A DNA stretch of 64,000 nucleotides, from NCBI GenBank assembly GCA_017347485.1, contig AP021857.1, positions 620,001 to 684,000 on the forward strand, written 5' to 3'. This document shows, piece after piece, positions 1-8,759 of the stretch (the first letter of the stretch is position 1; each line of letters begins with the position of its first letter). The notes under the pieces were generated by a model. The model made no database searches and was not told the DNA's origin. It worked only from the letters and a program-made list of their open reading frames with translations. This DNA comes from Candidatus Desulfobacillus denitrificans (lineage in GTDB: Bacteria; Pseudomonadota; Gammaproteobacteria; Burkholderiales; Rhodocyclaceae). Both the position numbers and the translations under genes were made by a program.

Positions 1-41
1 CGCGACGCGCAACTGATCAACCCGCTACCTTTCGTCAAATC

Positions 42-662
42 ATGAAGTTATTCGCGTTGCTGCTGGCCTGTGCCAGCTTCTTCCTGTCCCCGGGCGTCCA
101 GGCGCAACAGGCGCCCGACGCATTGGTGAAGTCCGTCACCGACGAGGTCCTCGACATCATCCGCAAGGACAAGGACATCAAGGCCGGCAGCACCAAGCGG
201 GCCATCGAACTGGTCGAGCAGAAGGTTCTGCCGCATTTCAACTTCACGCGCATGACCGCGCTGGCGATGGGCAAGGACTGGCGCCAGGCGTCTGCGGCGC
301 AACAGAAGGAACTGACGGAAGCCTTCAAGGAACTGCTGGTTCGCACCTACTCGAATGCCCTCATCGCCTACAAGAACGAGACGGTCGATTACCGGCCCTT
401 CAAGATGCAGCCGGGCGATACGGACGTCACCGTGCGCACCCAGATCCACCAGGCGGGGGCCCGCCAGCCGATCACCCTCGACTACAGCCTGGAGAAGAAC
501 GGCAACAGCTGGAAGGTCTATGACGTGGTGGTTGCCGGCGTCAGCCTGGTGACGAACTATCGCTCGAGCTTCGCCACCGAGGTGCGCAATGGCGGCATCG
601 ACGGCCTCATCAAGACCTTGCAGGCGAAGAACCGCAGCCTGGAAACCGCGTCCCAGAAATGA
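42..662 (+). CDS. mlaC: MlaC, periplasmic phospholipid-binding protein of the Mla system
   Basis: The 206-residue protein has an N-terminal signal peptide (hydrophobic core at residues 3-18, probable cleavage after VQA) followed by a single MlaC/Ttg2D domain (the VLPHFNFTRMTALAMGKDW block and the YRSSFATEV block near the C terminus). MlaC shuttles phospholipid through the periplasm between the outer-membrane MlaA complex and the inner-membrane MlaFEDB transporter, preserving outer-membrane lipid asymmetry. The gene overlaps mlaB by four bases (ATGA), so the two are translationally coupled. Genes expected before it (mlaE, mlaD) would lie to the left of the window; the mlaF-like ATPase is about 11 kb away on the other strand. 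Length and start are normal for the family. Confidence 0.93.
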   Translation: MKLFALLLACASFFLSPGVQAQQAPDALVKSVTDEVLDIIRKDKDIKAGSTKRAIELVEQKVLPHFNFTRMTALAMGKDWRQASAAQQKELTEAFKELLVRTYSNALIAYKNETVDYRPFKMQPGDTDVTVRTQIHQAGARQPITLDYSLEKNGNSWKVYDVVVAGVSLVTNYRSSFATEVRNGGIDGLIKTLQAKNRSLETASQK

Positions 663-940
663 TCCGCGACGCCGGAGATCGCATCGAGGTTTCCGGCCCG
701 CTCACGCTCGGCAAGGCGCGTGAGATGCTGGAAGCCGGCAGCGCCCTCATCAAGCGGCCGGAAACCGTCTTCGACCTGTCCCGGGTGAAGGAAGTCGACT
801 CTTCCGGGCTGACCGTCGTCTTCGGCTGGGTGCGCGCCGCGAAAAGCCAGGGCAAGACCGCCCGCATCAGCAATCCTCCCCAGAACCTGCTTAGCCTGGC
901 CGCACTCTACGGCGTGACCGAGCTTCTGCCGCTGGCGTAA
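659..940 (+). CDS. mlaB: MlaB, STAS-domain subunit of the Mla phospholipid transporter
   Basis: A 93-residue STAS-domain protein. The motif FDLSRVKEVDSSGLTVVFGW contains the conserved D-S-S-G around the phosphorylatable serine of anti-sigma-antagonist folds. In the Mla system this cytoplasmic subunit binds the MlaF ATPase and is needed for its assembly and activity. Its start overlaps the mlaC stop. An ABC exporter pair follows 26 bases later, so the run mlaC-mlaB-exporter-ibaG-murA resembles the enterobacterial mlaFEDCB-ibaG-murA order with the exporter pair added. Identification rests on the STAS motif together with the mlaC neighbour. Confidence 0.88.
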   Translation: MIRDAGDRIEVSGPLTLGKAREMLEAGSALIKRPETVFDLSRVKEVDSSGLTVVFGWVRAAKSQGKTARISNPPQNLLSLAALYGVTELLPLA

Positions 941-966
941 GCCGGCGTTCCCGGCTGTCCCCCCGC

Positions 967-1869
967 ATGCATCCCGCAATACGCATCGAAGGCGTGGCCA
1001 AGCGCTTTGGCAGCGTCCAGGCGCTGGATGGCATCGACCTGGACATTGCCCCGGGGGAATTCTTCGGCCTGCTCGGGCCGAACGGCGCCGGCAAGACGAC
1101 GCTGATTTCGGCGCTGGCCGGGCTGGTGCGGCCGGATGCCGGCCGGCTGGCGGTGATGGGCCATGACGTCGTCTCGGACTATCGGGCCGCCCGCCGCCAG
1201 CTCGGCGTGGTGCCGCAGGAACTGGTGTTCGACCCCTTCTTCACCGTGCGCGAATCGCTGGAGATCCAGTCGGGCTACTTCGGCATCCGCGACAATGCGG
1301 CCTGGATCGACGAGATCCTGGAAAACCTCGACCTCACGGAGAAGGCCGACACCAACATGCGCCAGCTCTCCGGCGGCATGAAGCGACGCGTGCTGGTGGC
1401 GCAGGCGCTGGTGCACCGGCCGCCGGTGATCGTGCTCGACGAGCCGACCGCCGGCGTCGACGTCGAGCTGCGCCAGGGCCTGTGGAGCTTCGTGCGCCGC
1501 CTCAACCGCGACGGCCACACCATCGTGCTGACGACGCATTACCTGGAAGAGGCGGAAAGCCTGTGCGGGCGCATCGCCATGCTCAAGCAGGGGCGCGTCG
1601 TCGCGCTCGACACGACGAACAATCTGCTGCGGCGGTTTTCCGGACACACCCTGCGCCTTCGCCTGGCGGAGGGCAGGACGCTGCCTGCAGCGCTGCAGGC
1701 GCGCGTGGTCGGGGAGTCCGGCAGCGAGTTCGTCTTCTCGCTCGAGCGCTGCGAGGAAATCGAGGAGATCCTCCGCGGCCTGCGCGGCTCCGATTGCAGC
1801 ATCGACGACATCGAGGTGGGCCGGCCCGACCTGGAAGAAGTGTTCGTCCGCGTCATGCACAGGGATTGA
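967..1869 (+). CDS. ABC-2 type exporter, ATP-binding subunit (YadG-like)
   Basis: A 300-residue ATPase with all hallmark motifs: Walker A GPNGAGKT at residues 38-45, signature LSGGM at 134-138, Walker B VIVLDEP ending at 160, and the switch histidine H191 in TTHYLEEAE. The form LSGGMKRR plus a C-terminal extension after about residue 220 is typical of YadG/CcmA-like exporters. It pairs with the permease that starts two bases after its stop. The substrate cannot be told from sequence; YadGH relatives are poorly characterised. The start ATG at 967 lies 26 bases after mlaB. Confidence 0.9.
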   Translation: MHPAIRIEGVAKRFGSVQALDGIDLDIAPGEFFGLLGPNGAGKTTLISALAGLVRPDAGRLAVMGHDVVSDYRAARRQLGVVPQELVFDPFFTVRESLEIQSGYFGIRDNAAWIDEILENLDLTEKADTNMRQLSGGMKRRVLVAQALVHRPPVIVLDEPTAGVDVELRQGLWSFVRRLNRDGHTIVLTTHYLEEAESLCGRIAMLKQGRVVALDTTNNLLRRFSGHTLRLRLAEGRTLPAALQARVVGESGSEFVFSLERCEEIEEILRGLRGSDCSIDDIEVGRPDLEEVFVRVMHRD

Positions 1870-1870
1870 C

Positions 1871-2626
1871 ATGGACGGCTTCCGGACCCTGCTCTACAAG
1901 GAGGTGCTGCGCTTCTGGAAGGTGAGCTTCCAGACGGTGGCGGCGCCGATTCTCACCTCGCTGCTCTACCTGCTCATCTTTTCGCACGTGCTGGAACGGC
2001 ACGTCAAGGTGTATGACGATGTTTCCTACACGGCCTTCCTGGTGCCGGGGCTGGTGATGATGTCGGTGCTGCAGAACGCCTTCGCCAACAGTTCGTCCTC
2101 GCTGATCCAGTCCAAGGTGACGGGCAACATCGTTTTCGTGCTGCTGCCGCCGATTTCCTACCGGGAGTTCTTCGCCGCCTATGTGCTGGCGGCCATCGCG
2201 CGCGGCTTCGTCGTCGGCCTCGGCGTGCTGGCCGTGACGCTGGGGTTCGTCGGCCTGTCCTGGCAGGCGCCGCTGTGGATCCTGGCCTTCGCCGCGCTGG
2301 GCGGCGCCATCATGGGGGCGCTCGGCGTCATCGCCGGCATCTGGGCGGAGAAGTTCGACCAGCTGGCCGCCTTCCAGAATTTCATCATCGTGCCGCTGAC
2401 CTTCCTCTCCGGCGTGTTCTACTCGATTCACTCGCTGCCCCCCTTCTGGCAGCATATCTCGCATTTCAATCCGATCTTCTACATGATCGACGGCTTCCGT
2501 TACGGCTTCTTCGGCGTCTCCGACGTGCCGCCCCTGCTAAGCTTGGGCGTCGTCGCCGCCTGTTTCGTCGCATTGACGGCTTTCACCTTGTGGCTGCTCC
2601 GGATAGGCTACAAGCTTCGCGCATAG
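1871..2626 (+). CDS. ABC-2 type exporter, permease subunit (YadH-like)
   Basis: A 251-residue inner-membrane protein with about six hydrophobic segments and the ABC-2 transporter pattern (FLSGVFYSIHSLPPFWQ followed by HFNPIFYMIDGFRYGFFG near residues 180-220). It is the membrane partner of the preceding ATPase, separated by one base. Family members export lipids, polysaccharides or drugs; the position between mlaB and ibaG hints at envelope lipid homeostasis, which is inference only. Length and topology look intact. Confidence 0.9.
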   Translation: MDGFRTLLYKEVLRFWKVSFQTVAAPILTSLLYLLIFSHVLERHVKVYDDVSYTAFLVPGLVMMSVLQNAFANSSSSLIQSKVTGNIVFVLLPPISYREFFAAYVLAAIARGFVVGLGVLAVTLGFVGLSWQAPLWILAFAALGGAIMGALGVIAGIWAEKFDQLAAFQNFIIVPLTFLSGVFYSIHSLPPFWQHISHFNPIFYMIDGFRYGFFGVSDVPPLLSLGVVAACFVALTAFTLWLLRIGYKLRA

Positions 2627-2635
2627 GAAAACACC

Positions 2636-4127
<1,492 letters not shown>

Positions 4128-4144
4128 GCGAACCGCCGTATCGC

Positions 4145-4166
4145 GCAGACTGACTTTCCCGTCTGC
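4145..4166 (+). other. Small hairpin between murA and hisG
   Basis: A perfect six-base stem, GCAGAC (4145-4150) with GTCTGC (4161-4166), closes a ten-base loop containing part of the repeated word ACTGACTTT (4149-4157). No T-run follows at once, so it is a poor intrinsic terminator. It lies just upstream of a TAAAAT -10-like box at 4169-4174 and could be an operator or a weak pause site. Function is unknown. Confidence 0.4.
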
Positions 4167-4168
4167 GT

Positions 4169-4174
4169 TAAAAT
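4169..4174 (+). promoter_or_regulatory. Putative -10 box of the hisG promoter
   Basis: The hexamer TAAAAT (context GTTAAAATTCC) lies 27 bases before the hisG GTG. The same TAAAATTC context precedes lpxC (47608) and secA (50196), which suggests a shared promoter style. No convincing -35 box is seen. Confidence 0.35.
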
Positions 4175-4201
4175 TCCACCTTTGACGACTGGAAGCCCGC
4201 C

Positions 4202-4846
4202 GTGACCGGCATCACCATCGCCCTTTCCAAGGGCCGCATTTTCGAGGAAACCCTGCCGCTGCTGGCGGCGGCCGGCATCGTCCCGGCCGACGATCCGGAG
4301 AGCTCGCGCAAACTCATCCTCGACACCAACCGCGCCGACGTGCGCCTGGTCATCGTGCGCGCCTCCGACACGCCGACCTACGTCCAGTACGGCGCGGCGG
4401 ACCTCGGCATCGCCGGCAAGGACGTGCTGCTCGAGCACGGCGGCGCCGGCCTCTATCAGCCGCTCGACCTGAAGATCGCCCGCTGCCGCATGGCGGTGGC
4501 GGTTTCCGGCGGCTTCGACTACGCCGCCGCCGTGCGGCCCGGCGCCCGCCTGCGCGTGGCGACGAAATACATCCAGACGGCGCGCGAGCACTTCGCCGAC
4601 AAGGGCGTGCATGTCGACCTCATCAAGCTCTACGGCTCGATGGAGCTGGCGCCGCTGGTGGGGCTGGCCGACGCCATCGTCGACCTCGTCTCCAGCGGCA
4701 ACACTTTGCGCGCCAACAACCTGGTGGCGGTGGAGGACATCATGCCGATCTCCTCGCGCCTGATCGTGAACCAGGCTTCGCTGAAGATGAAGCGCGAGTT
4801 GCTTCAACCCGTCATCGATGCCTTCGCCGGAGCGATCCGTGATTAA
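4202..4846 (+). CDS. hisG: ATP phosphoribosyltransferase, short form (HisG)
   Basis: A 214-residue HisG of the short (HisGS) class, lacking the C-terminal regulatory domain. It catalyses the first step of histidine synthesis, joining ATP and PRPP. Diagnostic stretches are [18 protein letters not shown] at the start, [13 protein letters not shown] near 80, and the PRPP-binding [18 protein letters not shown] near 155-175. Short HisG enzymes need the HisS-like partner HisZ, which is not in the window. The GTG at 4202 gives the usual N terminus. The 3' end overlaps hisD. Confidence 0.95.
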   Translation: MTGITIALSKGRIFEETLPLLAAAGIVPADDPESSRKLILDTNRADVRLVIVRASDTPTYVQYGAADLGIAGKDVLLEHGGAGLYQPLDLKIARCRMAVAVSGGFDYAAAVRPGARLRVATKYIQTAREHFADKGVHVDLIKLYGSMELAPLVGLADAIVDLVSSGNTLRANNLVAVEDIMPISSRLIVNQASLKMKRELLQPVIDAFAGAIRD

Positions 4847-6137
4847 GCGATTGACCACGCGCGACCCCGACTTCACCCAGCAGCTCGCCGCGCTGCTGGC
4901 CTTCGAGAACGCCCAGGACGAGAACGTCGAGCGGACGGTGGCGGAGATCCTGACGGCGGTGCGCACGGTGGGCGATGCCGCGGTGCTCGAATACACACGC
5001 CGCTTCGATCATCTGCAGGCGAAGGCCATGGTCGAACTCGAGCTGCCGAAACGCGAGCTGGAGGCGGCGCTGTTCAACCTGCCGGCGGAACAACGCGAGG
5101 CGCTGGAGCAGGCCGCCACGCGCATCGCCCTTTACCACCAGAAGCAGTTGGCCGCGTCCTGGGAATATACGGAGTCCGACGGCACGCGCCTGGGCCAGAA
5201 GGTGACGCCGCTCGACCGCGTCGGCCTCTACGTGCCGGGCGGCAAGGCGGCCTATCCCAGCTCGGTGCTGATGAACGCCATTCCGGCGAAGGTGGCCGGC
5301 GTCGGCGAACTGATCATGGTCGTGCCGACGCCGCGCGGCGAGAAGAACGCGCTGGTGCTGGCCGCCGCCGCGCTGGCCGGCGTCGACCGCGTGTTCACCC
5401 TCGGCGGCGCCCAGGCGGTCGGGGCGCTGGCCTACGGCACGCAGACCATCCCGCAGGTGGACAAGATCGTCGGTCCCGGCAACGCCTACGTCGCCGCCGC
5501 CAAGCGGCGCGTCTTCGGCGTGGTCGGCATCGACATGGTGGCCGGCCCCTCGGAGGTGCTGGTCATCGCCGACGGCTCGACCGATCCAGACTGGGTGGCG
5601 ATGGACCTCTTCGCCCAGGCCGAGCACGACGAGCTGGCGCAGTCGATCCTGCTCTGCCCGGACCTGCGCTTCATCGACGCCGTGGCGCACAGCCTTGCGC
5701 GCCTGCTGCCGGAGATGCCGCGCAAGGACGTCATCGCCGCTTCCCTCGCCGGACGCGGCGCGCTGATCGAGGTGCGCGACCTCGACGAGGCCTGCGCCCT
5801 CGCCAACCGCATCGCGCCGGAGCACCTCGAGCTCGCGGTGGCCGAGCCGAGCGCGCTGGTGGACAAGATCCGCCACGCCGGCGCCATCTTCGTCGGCCGC
5901 TACACCTCGGAGTCGCTTGGCGACTACTGCGCCGGGCCCAACCACGTGCTGCCGACCTCGCGCAGCGCGCGCTTCTCGTCGCCGCTCGGCGTCTACGACT
6001 TCCAGAAGCGCACCTCGATCATCGAGGTGTCGGCGGACGGCGCGGACAAGCTCGGCCGCATCGCCTCCACGCTCGCCCACGGCGAGGGCCTGCAGGCCCA
6101 CGCGCGGGCGGCGGAACTGCGGCTGAAGAAAAGCTGA
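4839..6137 (+). CDS. hisD: Histidinol dehydrogenase HisD
   Basis: The enzyme carries out the last two oxidation steps from L-histidinol to L-histidine with NAD. Family blocks are clear: [53 protein letters not shown], and [10 protein letters not shown] with a zinc ligand. GTG at 4839 (432 residues) is preferred because it overlaps the hisG stop (GTGATTAA); an in-frame ATG at 4818 would add seven residues. Unlike many betaproteobacteria, the next gene is not hisC: the operon ends here against a convergent HicAB module only one base past the stop. Confidence 0.95.
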   Translation: MIKRLTTRDPDFTQQLAALLAFENAQDENVERTVAEILTAVRTVGDAAVLEYTRRFDHLQAKAMVELELPKRELEAALFNLPAEQREALEQAATRIALYHQKQLAASWEYTESDGTRLGQKVTPLDRVGLYVPGGKAAYPSSVLMNAIPAKVAGVGELIMVVPTPRGEKNALVLAAAALAGVDRVFTLGGAQAVGALAYGTQTIPQVDKIVGPGNAYVAAAKRRVFGVVGIDMVAGPSEVLVIADGSTDPDWVAMDLFAQAEHDELAQSILLCPDLRFIDAVAHSLARLLPEMPRKDVIAASLAGRGALIEVRDLDEACALANRIAPEHLELAVAEPSALVDKIRHAGAIFVGRYTSESLGDYCAGPNHVLPTSRSARFSSPLGVYDFQKRTSIIEVSADGADKLGRIASTLAHGEGLQAHARAAELRLKKS

Positions 6138-6138
6138 A

Positions 6139-6363
6139 TTATTTCTTCAGGAATTCGTCCGGCTCGATGCCGGCCTGCCTGAGGATGGCGCGCAGGGTTC
6201 CTTCCGGCATGTCGCTGGGATGATTCGGAATGGTGGTGTAGCGTCGGGTTTCGGGATTGAACCAGAGCTCGTGGCTGCCGGCCGCCTGCCGGTCGAACTC
6301 GAAGCCGAGTTGCTTCAAGCGCTTGACGATCTCCCGGTAGCGGAAGCCTCCAAGCTGCCCCAG
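6139..6363 (-). pseudogene. hicA: HicA-type mRNA interferase with its ATG start lost
   Basis: Read on the minus strand this gives a 74-codon HicA: GGFRYREIVKRLKQLGFEF, the catalytic-histidine block AAGSHELWFNP (H31), then RRYTTIPNHP and a C terminus ending EPDEFLKK. Everything needed for the small dsRBD-like RNase fold is present, but the first codon is CTG (6363-6361) where family members have ATG, and no ATG, GTG or TTG is suitably placed. Changing base 6363 on the plus strand from G to T would give ATG here and at the same time a TGA stop for hicB. The gene is therefore either silenced, started from CTG, or affected by a base-call error. Confidence 0.75.
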
Positions 6364-6593
6364 CAGCCGTTGACGATCAGCGGATAGTCGAAGGATTCCG
6401 CCGCTTGCGGCAGGGGAAACTCCCCGTCGCGCTCGGCTTGGGCTTCCAGCAGCTTTTTCGCCACATCGTGAGCGATCTCGATGGTCTCCTGGATTGTGCG
6501 CCCTTGCGCGATCAACCCCTGAACGTCGTCGGACGTGGCGAGATAGACGCCTTCCGGCAGCTTCTCGATATGCAGATTGACGACGCGTTCCAT
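6315..6593 (-). CDS. hicB: HicB-family antitoxin, reading past its normal end
   Basis: The 92-residue reading frame begins like HicB/DUF1902 antitoxins: VVNLHIEKLPEGVYLATSDDV, then GLIAQGRTIQETIEIAHDVA. The family normally ends soon after the FDYPLIV block at residues 69-75. Here the frame runs on for 16 more residues inside the hicA reading frame because the expected TGA at 6365-6363 is TGC. Antitoxins of this type neutralise HicA and repress their own promoter. The arrangement hicB before hicA, with a one-base stop/start overlap, is inferred from the ancestral sequence. Start ATG 6593 has an AGGAA ribosome site. Confidence 0.78.
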   Translation of the reverse strand: MERVVNLHIEKLPEGVYLATSDDVQGLIAQGRTIQETIEIAHDVAKKLLEAQAERDGEFPLPQAAESFDYPLIVNGCWGSLEASATGRSSSA

Positions 6594-6610
6594 GGCCGAT
6601 TCCTGTTCAA

Positions 6611-6620
6611 CTCAATTGAG
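6611..6620. promoter_or_regulatory. Palindrome upstream of hicB, possible operator
   Basis: CTCAATTGAG is a perfect ten-base palindrome 18 bases upstream of the hicB start. HicB-type antitoxins repress their own operon through palindromes, so this is a reasonable operator. It is short enough that chance is possible. Confidence 0.35.
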
Positions 6621-6957
6621 GCGCCTATCGTACTTCCGGGGGCACCCAAGAGCAACCCAATGTAGTGGCCAAGTATGGAGCTTGTCACTTTTAGCGCGTC
6701 GCCTACTTGGTGTTTAACGACCAAGGGGGAGCAGATAACCGCAGAAGTACTCATTGACCCCAATAGCGAGTAGCTCGGTTGTATAAACTGCGCACCACAT
6801 GCAACATGGCGCTCCTGAGTATTCAGGAGCGCCTTTTCTTCTTGTCTCCTGATTGCCGACCGGGGCGACGATGGTGCCATCGCGCGTTACGCGATCGACT
6901 CGAATGACCCGCGCCGCGGGGAATCCTTTAGCAGCAAAAGCATCGTCCCCACGATAA
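6621..6957. other. Gene-poor stretch between hicB and marR
   Basis: I see no convincing gene here on either strand. The composition is visibly less GC-rich than the neighbouring genes up to about 6830. The only clear structure is the intrinsic terminator at 6808-6840. The region may be a remnant of inserted DNA or hold a small RNA. Confidence 0.5.
6808..6840 (+). terminator. Strong intrinsic terminator with no gene in front
   Basis: An 11-base perfect stem GGCGCTCCTGA / TCAGGAGCGCC (6808-6818 with 6823-6833), a four-base GTAT loop and the run TTTTCTT (6834-6840) make a textbook Rho-independent terminator for plus-strand transcription. No plus-strand gene precedes it back to hisD, which ends 670 bases earlier. 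It may end a small RNA, end read-through from hisD antisense to hicAB, or be a relic. Confidence 0.85.
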
Positions 6958-6996
6958 AATAATTACATTTGTAATTATTCCATTTTGTAGTATAAA
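6958..6996 (+). promoter_or_regulatory. marR promoter with palindromic operator
   Basis: A perfect ten-base inverted repeat, AATAATTACA (6958-6967) and TGTAATTATT (6970-6979) with two bases between, is typical in size and AT-richness of MarR-family operators. It covers a -35 candidate TTGTAA (6969-6974), which is 16 bases from a -10 candidate TATAAA (6991-6996). Binding of the regulator here would block its own promoter and that of the efflux genes behind it. Confidence 0.78.
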
Positions 6997-7023
6997 GGGC
7001 TGAAATCCCGAAGAACCCGCGCC

Positions 7024-7530
7024 ATGGTCCAGGATTTCGCTTATTTCGAACGGGGCATCGATCGCATTTCCAGGCAATTGCCAGGGATGCCGCGGGATCG
7101 CGTCGTGCTGAACCGGCTGTTCTTCTCCGTCTTCAAGGAACTCGACGAACTCTACAATCGCCATCTGGAAGAGCACGGCCTCAATACTTCATCCTTCCTG
7201 GCCATGGTGATGCTGATCAGTTGCGAGGAAAACCGCCTCAATCCGCGCGACCTGAGCAACGCCCTGGTCGCCTCGCGCACCAACGTCACCCGGCTGACCG
7301 ACGAGCTGGTCGGCGCCGGCTGGGTGGCCCGCAACCCGAGCATCGAGGACCGGCGCAGGGTCGACCTGTCCCTGACCGCGGCTGGCAGGGAATTGATCCT
7401 CGGAGTCCTGCCCAAGGTTTGGCTGTTGATCGAACGGCAATGGGCCGATTTCAGCGCCGACGAGATCGTCGCATTCGACCTCCTGTTGCGCAAAATGCAG
7501 CGCAGCCTGTCACGCATCAAGGACGCATGA
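7024..7530 (+). CDS. MarR-family transcriptional regulator of the efflux operon
   Basis: A 168-residue winged-helix regulator. The block NPRDLSNALVASRTNVTRLTDELVGAGWVAR is the recognition helix region and NPSIEDRRRVDLSLTAAGREL is the wing with the family's D-x-R-R motif. It resembles EmrR/MprA more than MarR itself. It lies directly before an EmrA/EmrB pump and behind its own palindromic operator, so autorepression with relief by a drug-like ligand is the likely circuit (inference). Its stop overlaps a 24-codon reading frame that in turn overlaps emrA. Confidence 0.9.
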   Translation: MVQDFAYFERGIDRISRQLPGMPRDRVVLNRLFFSVFKELDELYNRHLEEHGLNTSSFLAMVMLISCEENRLNPRDLSNALVASRTNVTRLTDELVGAGWVARNPSIEDRRRVDLSLTAAGRELILGVLPKVWLLIERQWADFSADEIVAFDLLLRKMQRSLSRIKDA

Positions 7531-7601
7531 AACGCCTGCTTGCCCTGTCGCCGGCACTCTGCGCGTCCGGCCCGCTGGGGAAATTCGAGGATTGCGCATG
7601 A
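7527..7601 (+). CDS. 24-codon reading frame linking marR and emrA (relic or coupling ORF)
   Basis: The frame begins with an ATG that overlaps the marR stop (ATGA) and ends with a TGA that overlaps the emrA ATG (ATGA). The peptide begins MKRLLALSPALCASG, like the start of a lipoprotein or outer-membrane-factor signal peptide, then runs GPLGKFEDCA. Tripartite pumps often encode their OprM/NodT-type channel at this spot, so this may be a deletion scar of such a gene. Alternatively it simply couples translation of marR to emrA. Confidence 0.4.
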   Translation: MKRLLALSPALCASGPLGKFEDCA

Positions 7602-8749
7602 CCATCCACCCGCCCGAAGCCGATCCCTCCAAGCGCAAGCGCCTGCTGCTCATTCTGGCCGCGGTCTTCCTGACCGCGGCGGCAGCCTGGGGCGTGCACT
7701 GGTTCATCCATGGCCGCAGCCACGCCGGCACCGACGACGCCTATGTCGCCGGCAACCTGATCCGCATCACGCCCCGCATCGCCGGCACCGTGGTGGCGGT
7801 GCGGGTCGACAACACCGATCACGTCAAGCAGGGCCAGGAACTGGTCCGACTGGACGACACGGACGCGCGGCTGGCCCTGGAAAAGGCCGAGGCCGACCTG
7901 GCCGAAACCGTGCGCCGGATCAGCCAGAGCTTCGAGGGCCGCACCCAGCAGCAGGCCAATCTGGCCGCGAAGCAGCGCGCCTACGAGCAGGCCGAAGCCG
8001 ACCTGCGGCGACGGGAGCAGGCGGTCGCCGTGCAGGCCGTTTCGAAGGAGGAAGCGGAGCATGGCCGCGCCGCGCGCGACCAGGCCCGGGCCACGCTCGA
8101 CCTCGCGCGCGCGCAGCTCGCGGCCGCCGACGCCGCCGTGGCCGGCACCTCGGTCGCCACGCACCCGGCCGTCAAGCAGGCCGAGGCGCGGCTGCGCGCG
8201 GCCTGGCTCGAACTGAGACGCTGTGTCATCCGCGCCCCCGAAGATGGCCAGGTCGACAAGCGTTCGGTCCAAGTCGGCCAGCAGGTGGCGCCCGGCAATC
8301 CGCTGATGGCCCTGGTGCCGATGACCCAGCTCTGGGTCGAGGCCAACTTCAAGGAAGACCAGCTCAAGGGCATGGCGGTCGGCCAGCCGGTCGAGTTGGT
8401 CTCCGACCTTTACGGCGGCGGCACGGTCTTTCACGGCACCGTGGCCGGCCTGTCGCCGGGCACCGGCAGCGTGTTCTCGCTGCTGCCGGCGCAGAACGCC
8501 AGCGGCAACTGGATCAAGATCGTCCAGCGCCTGCCTGTGCGCATCGCGCTCGATCCGCAGGAACTGGAGAAGCATCCGCTGCGGGTCGGCCTGTCGATGA
8601 AGGTGGAGGTCGATCTCGGCGCCGGCGCCAGCGGCACGACGAAGACCCTGCCGCCGACCCATTATTCGACCCCGGTCTTCCAGGACGACCTGACGGGCGC
8701 CGACGAGCGCATCCGGAGCATCGTCCAGGGCAACCTGAAAAAGGGTTGA
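7598..8749 (+). CDS. emrA: EmrA/HlyD-type membrane-fusion protein of an efflux pump
   Basis: A 383-residue periplasmic adaptor: one N-terminal membrane segment (about residues 12-35), a biotinyl-lipoyl half motif GTDDAYVAGNLIRITPRIAGTV, a coiled-coil hairpin rich in Ala/Glu/Arg (about residues 85-200), the second lipoyl half IRAPEDGQVDKRSVQVGQ, and beta-barrel strands after it. It links the inner-membrane EmrB carrier to an outer-membrane channel. ATG 7598 is preferred over an upstream TTG at 7592 because of the GAGG ribosome site seven bases before it. Confidence 0.92.
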   Translation: MTIHPPEADPSKRKRLLLILAAVFLTAAAAWGVHWFIHGRSHAGTDDAYVAGNLIRITPRIAGTVVAVRVDNTDHVKQGQELVRLDDTDARLALEKAEADLAETVRRISQSFEGRTQQQANLAAKQRAYEQAEADLRRREQAVAVQAVSKEEAEHGRAARDQARATLDLARAQLAAADAAVAGTSVATHPAVKQAEARLRAAWLELRRCVIRAPEDGQVDKRSVQVGQQVAPGNPLMALVPMTQLWVEANFKEDQLKGMAVGQPVELVSDLYGGGTVFHGTVAGLSPGTGSVFSLLPAQNASGNWIKIVQRLPVRIALDPQELEKHPLRVGLSMKVEVDLGAGASGTTKTLPPTHYSTPVFQDDLTGADERIRSIVQGNLKKG

Positions 8750-8759
8750 GCGTCCGCCC

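Noticed and set aside
6660..6800. A tRNA gene or a TTGACC/TATAAA promoter in the gene-poor stretch
   Set aside because: No cloverleaf can be folded, and the two hexamers (6754 and 6782) are 22 bases apart, too wide for a normal promoter.
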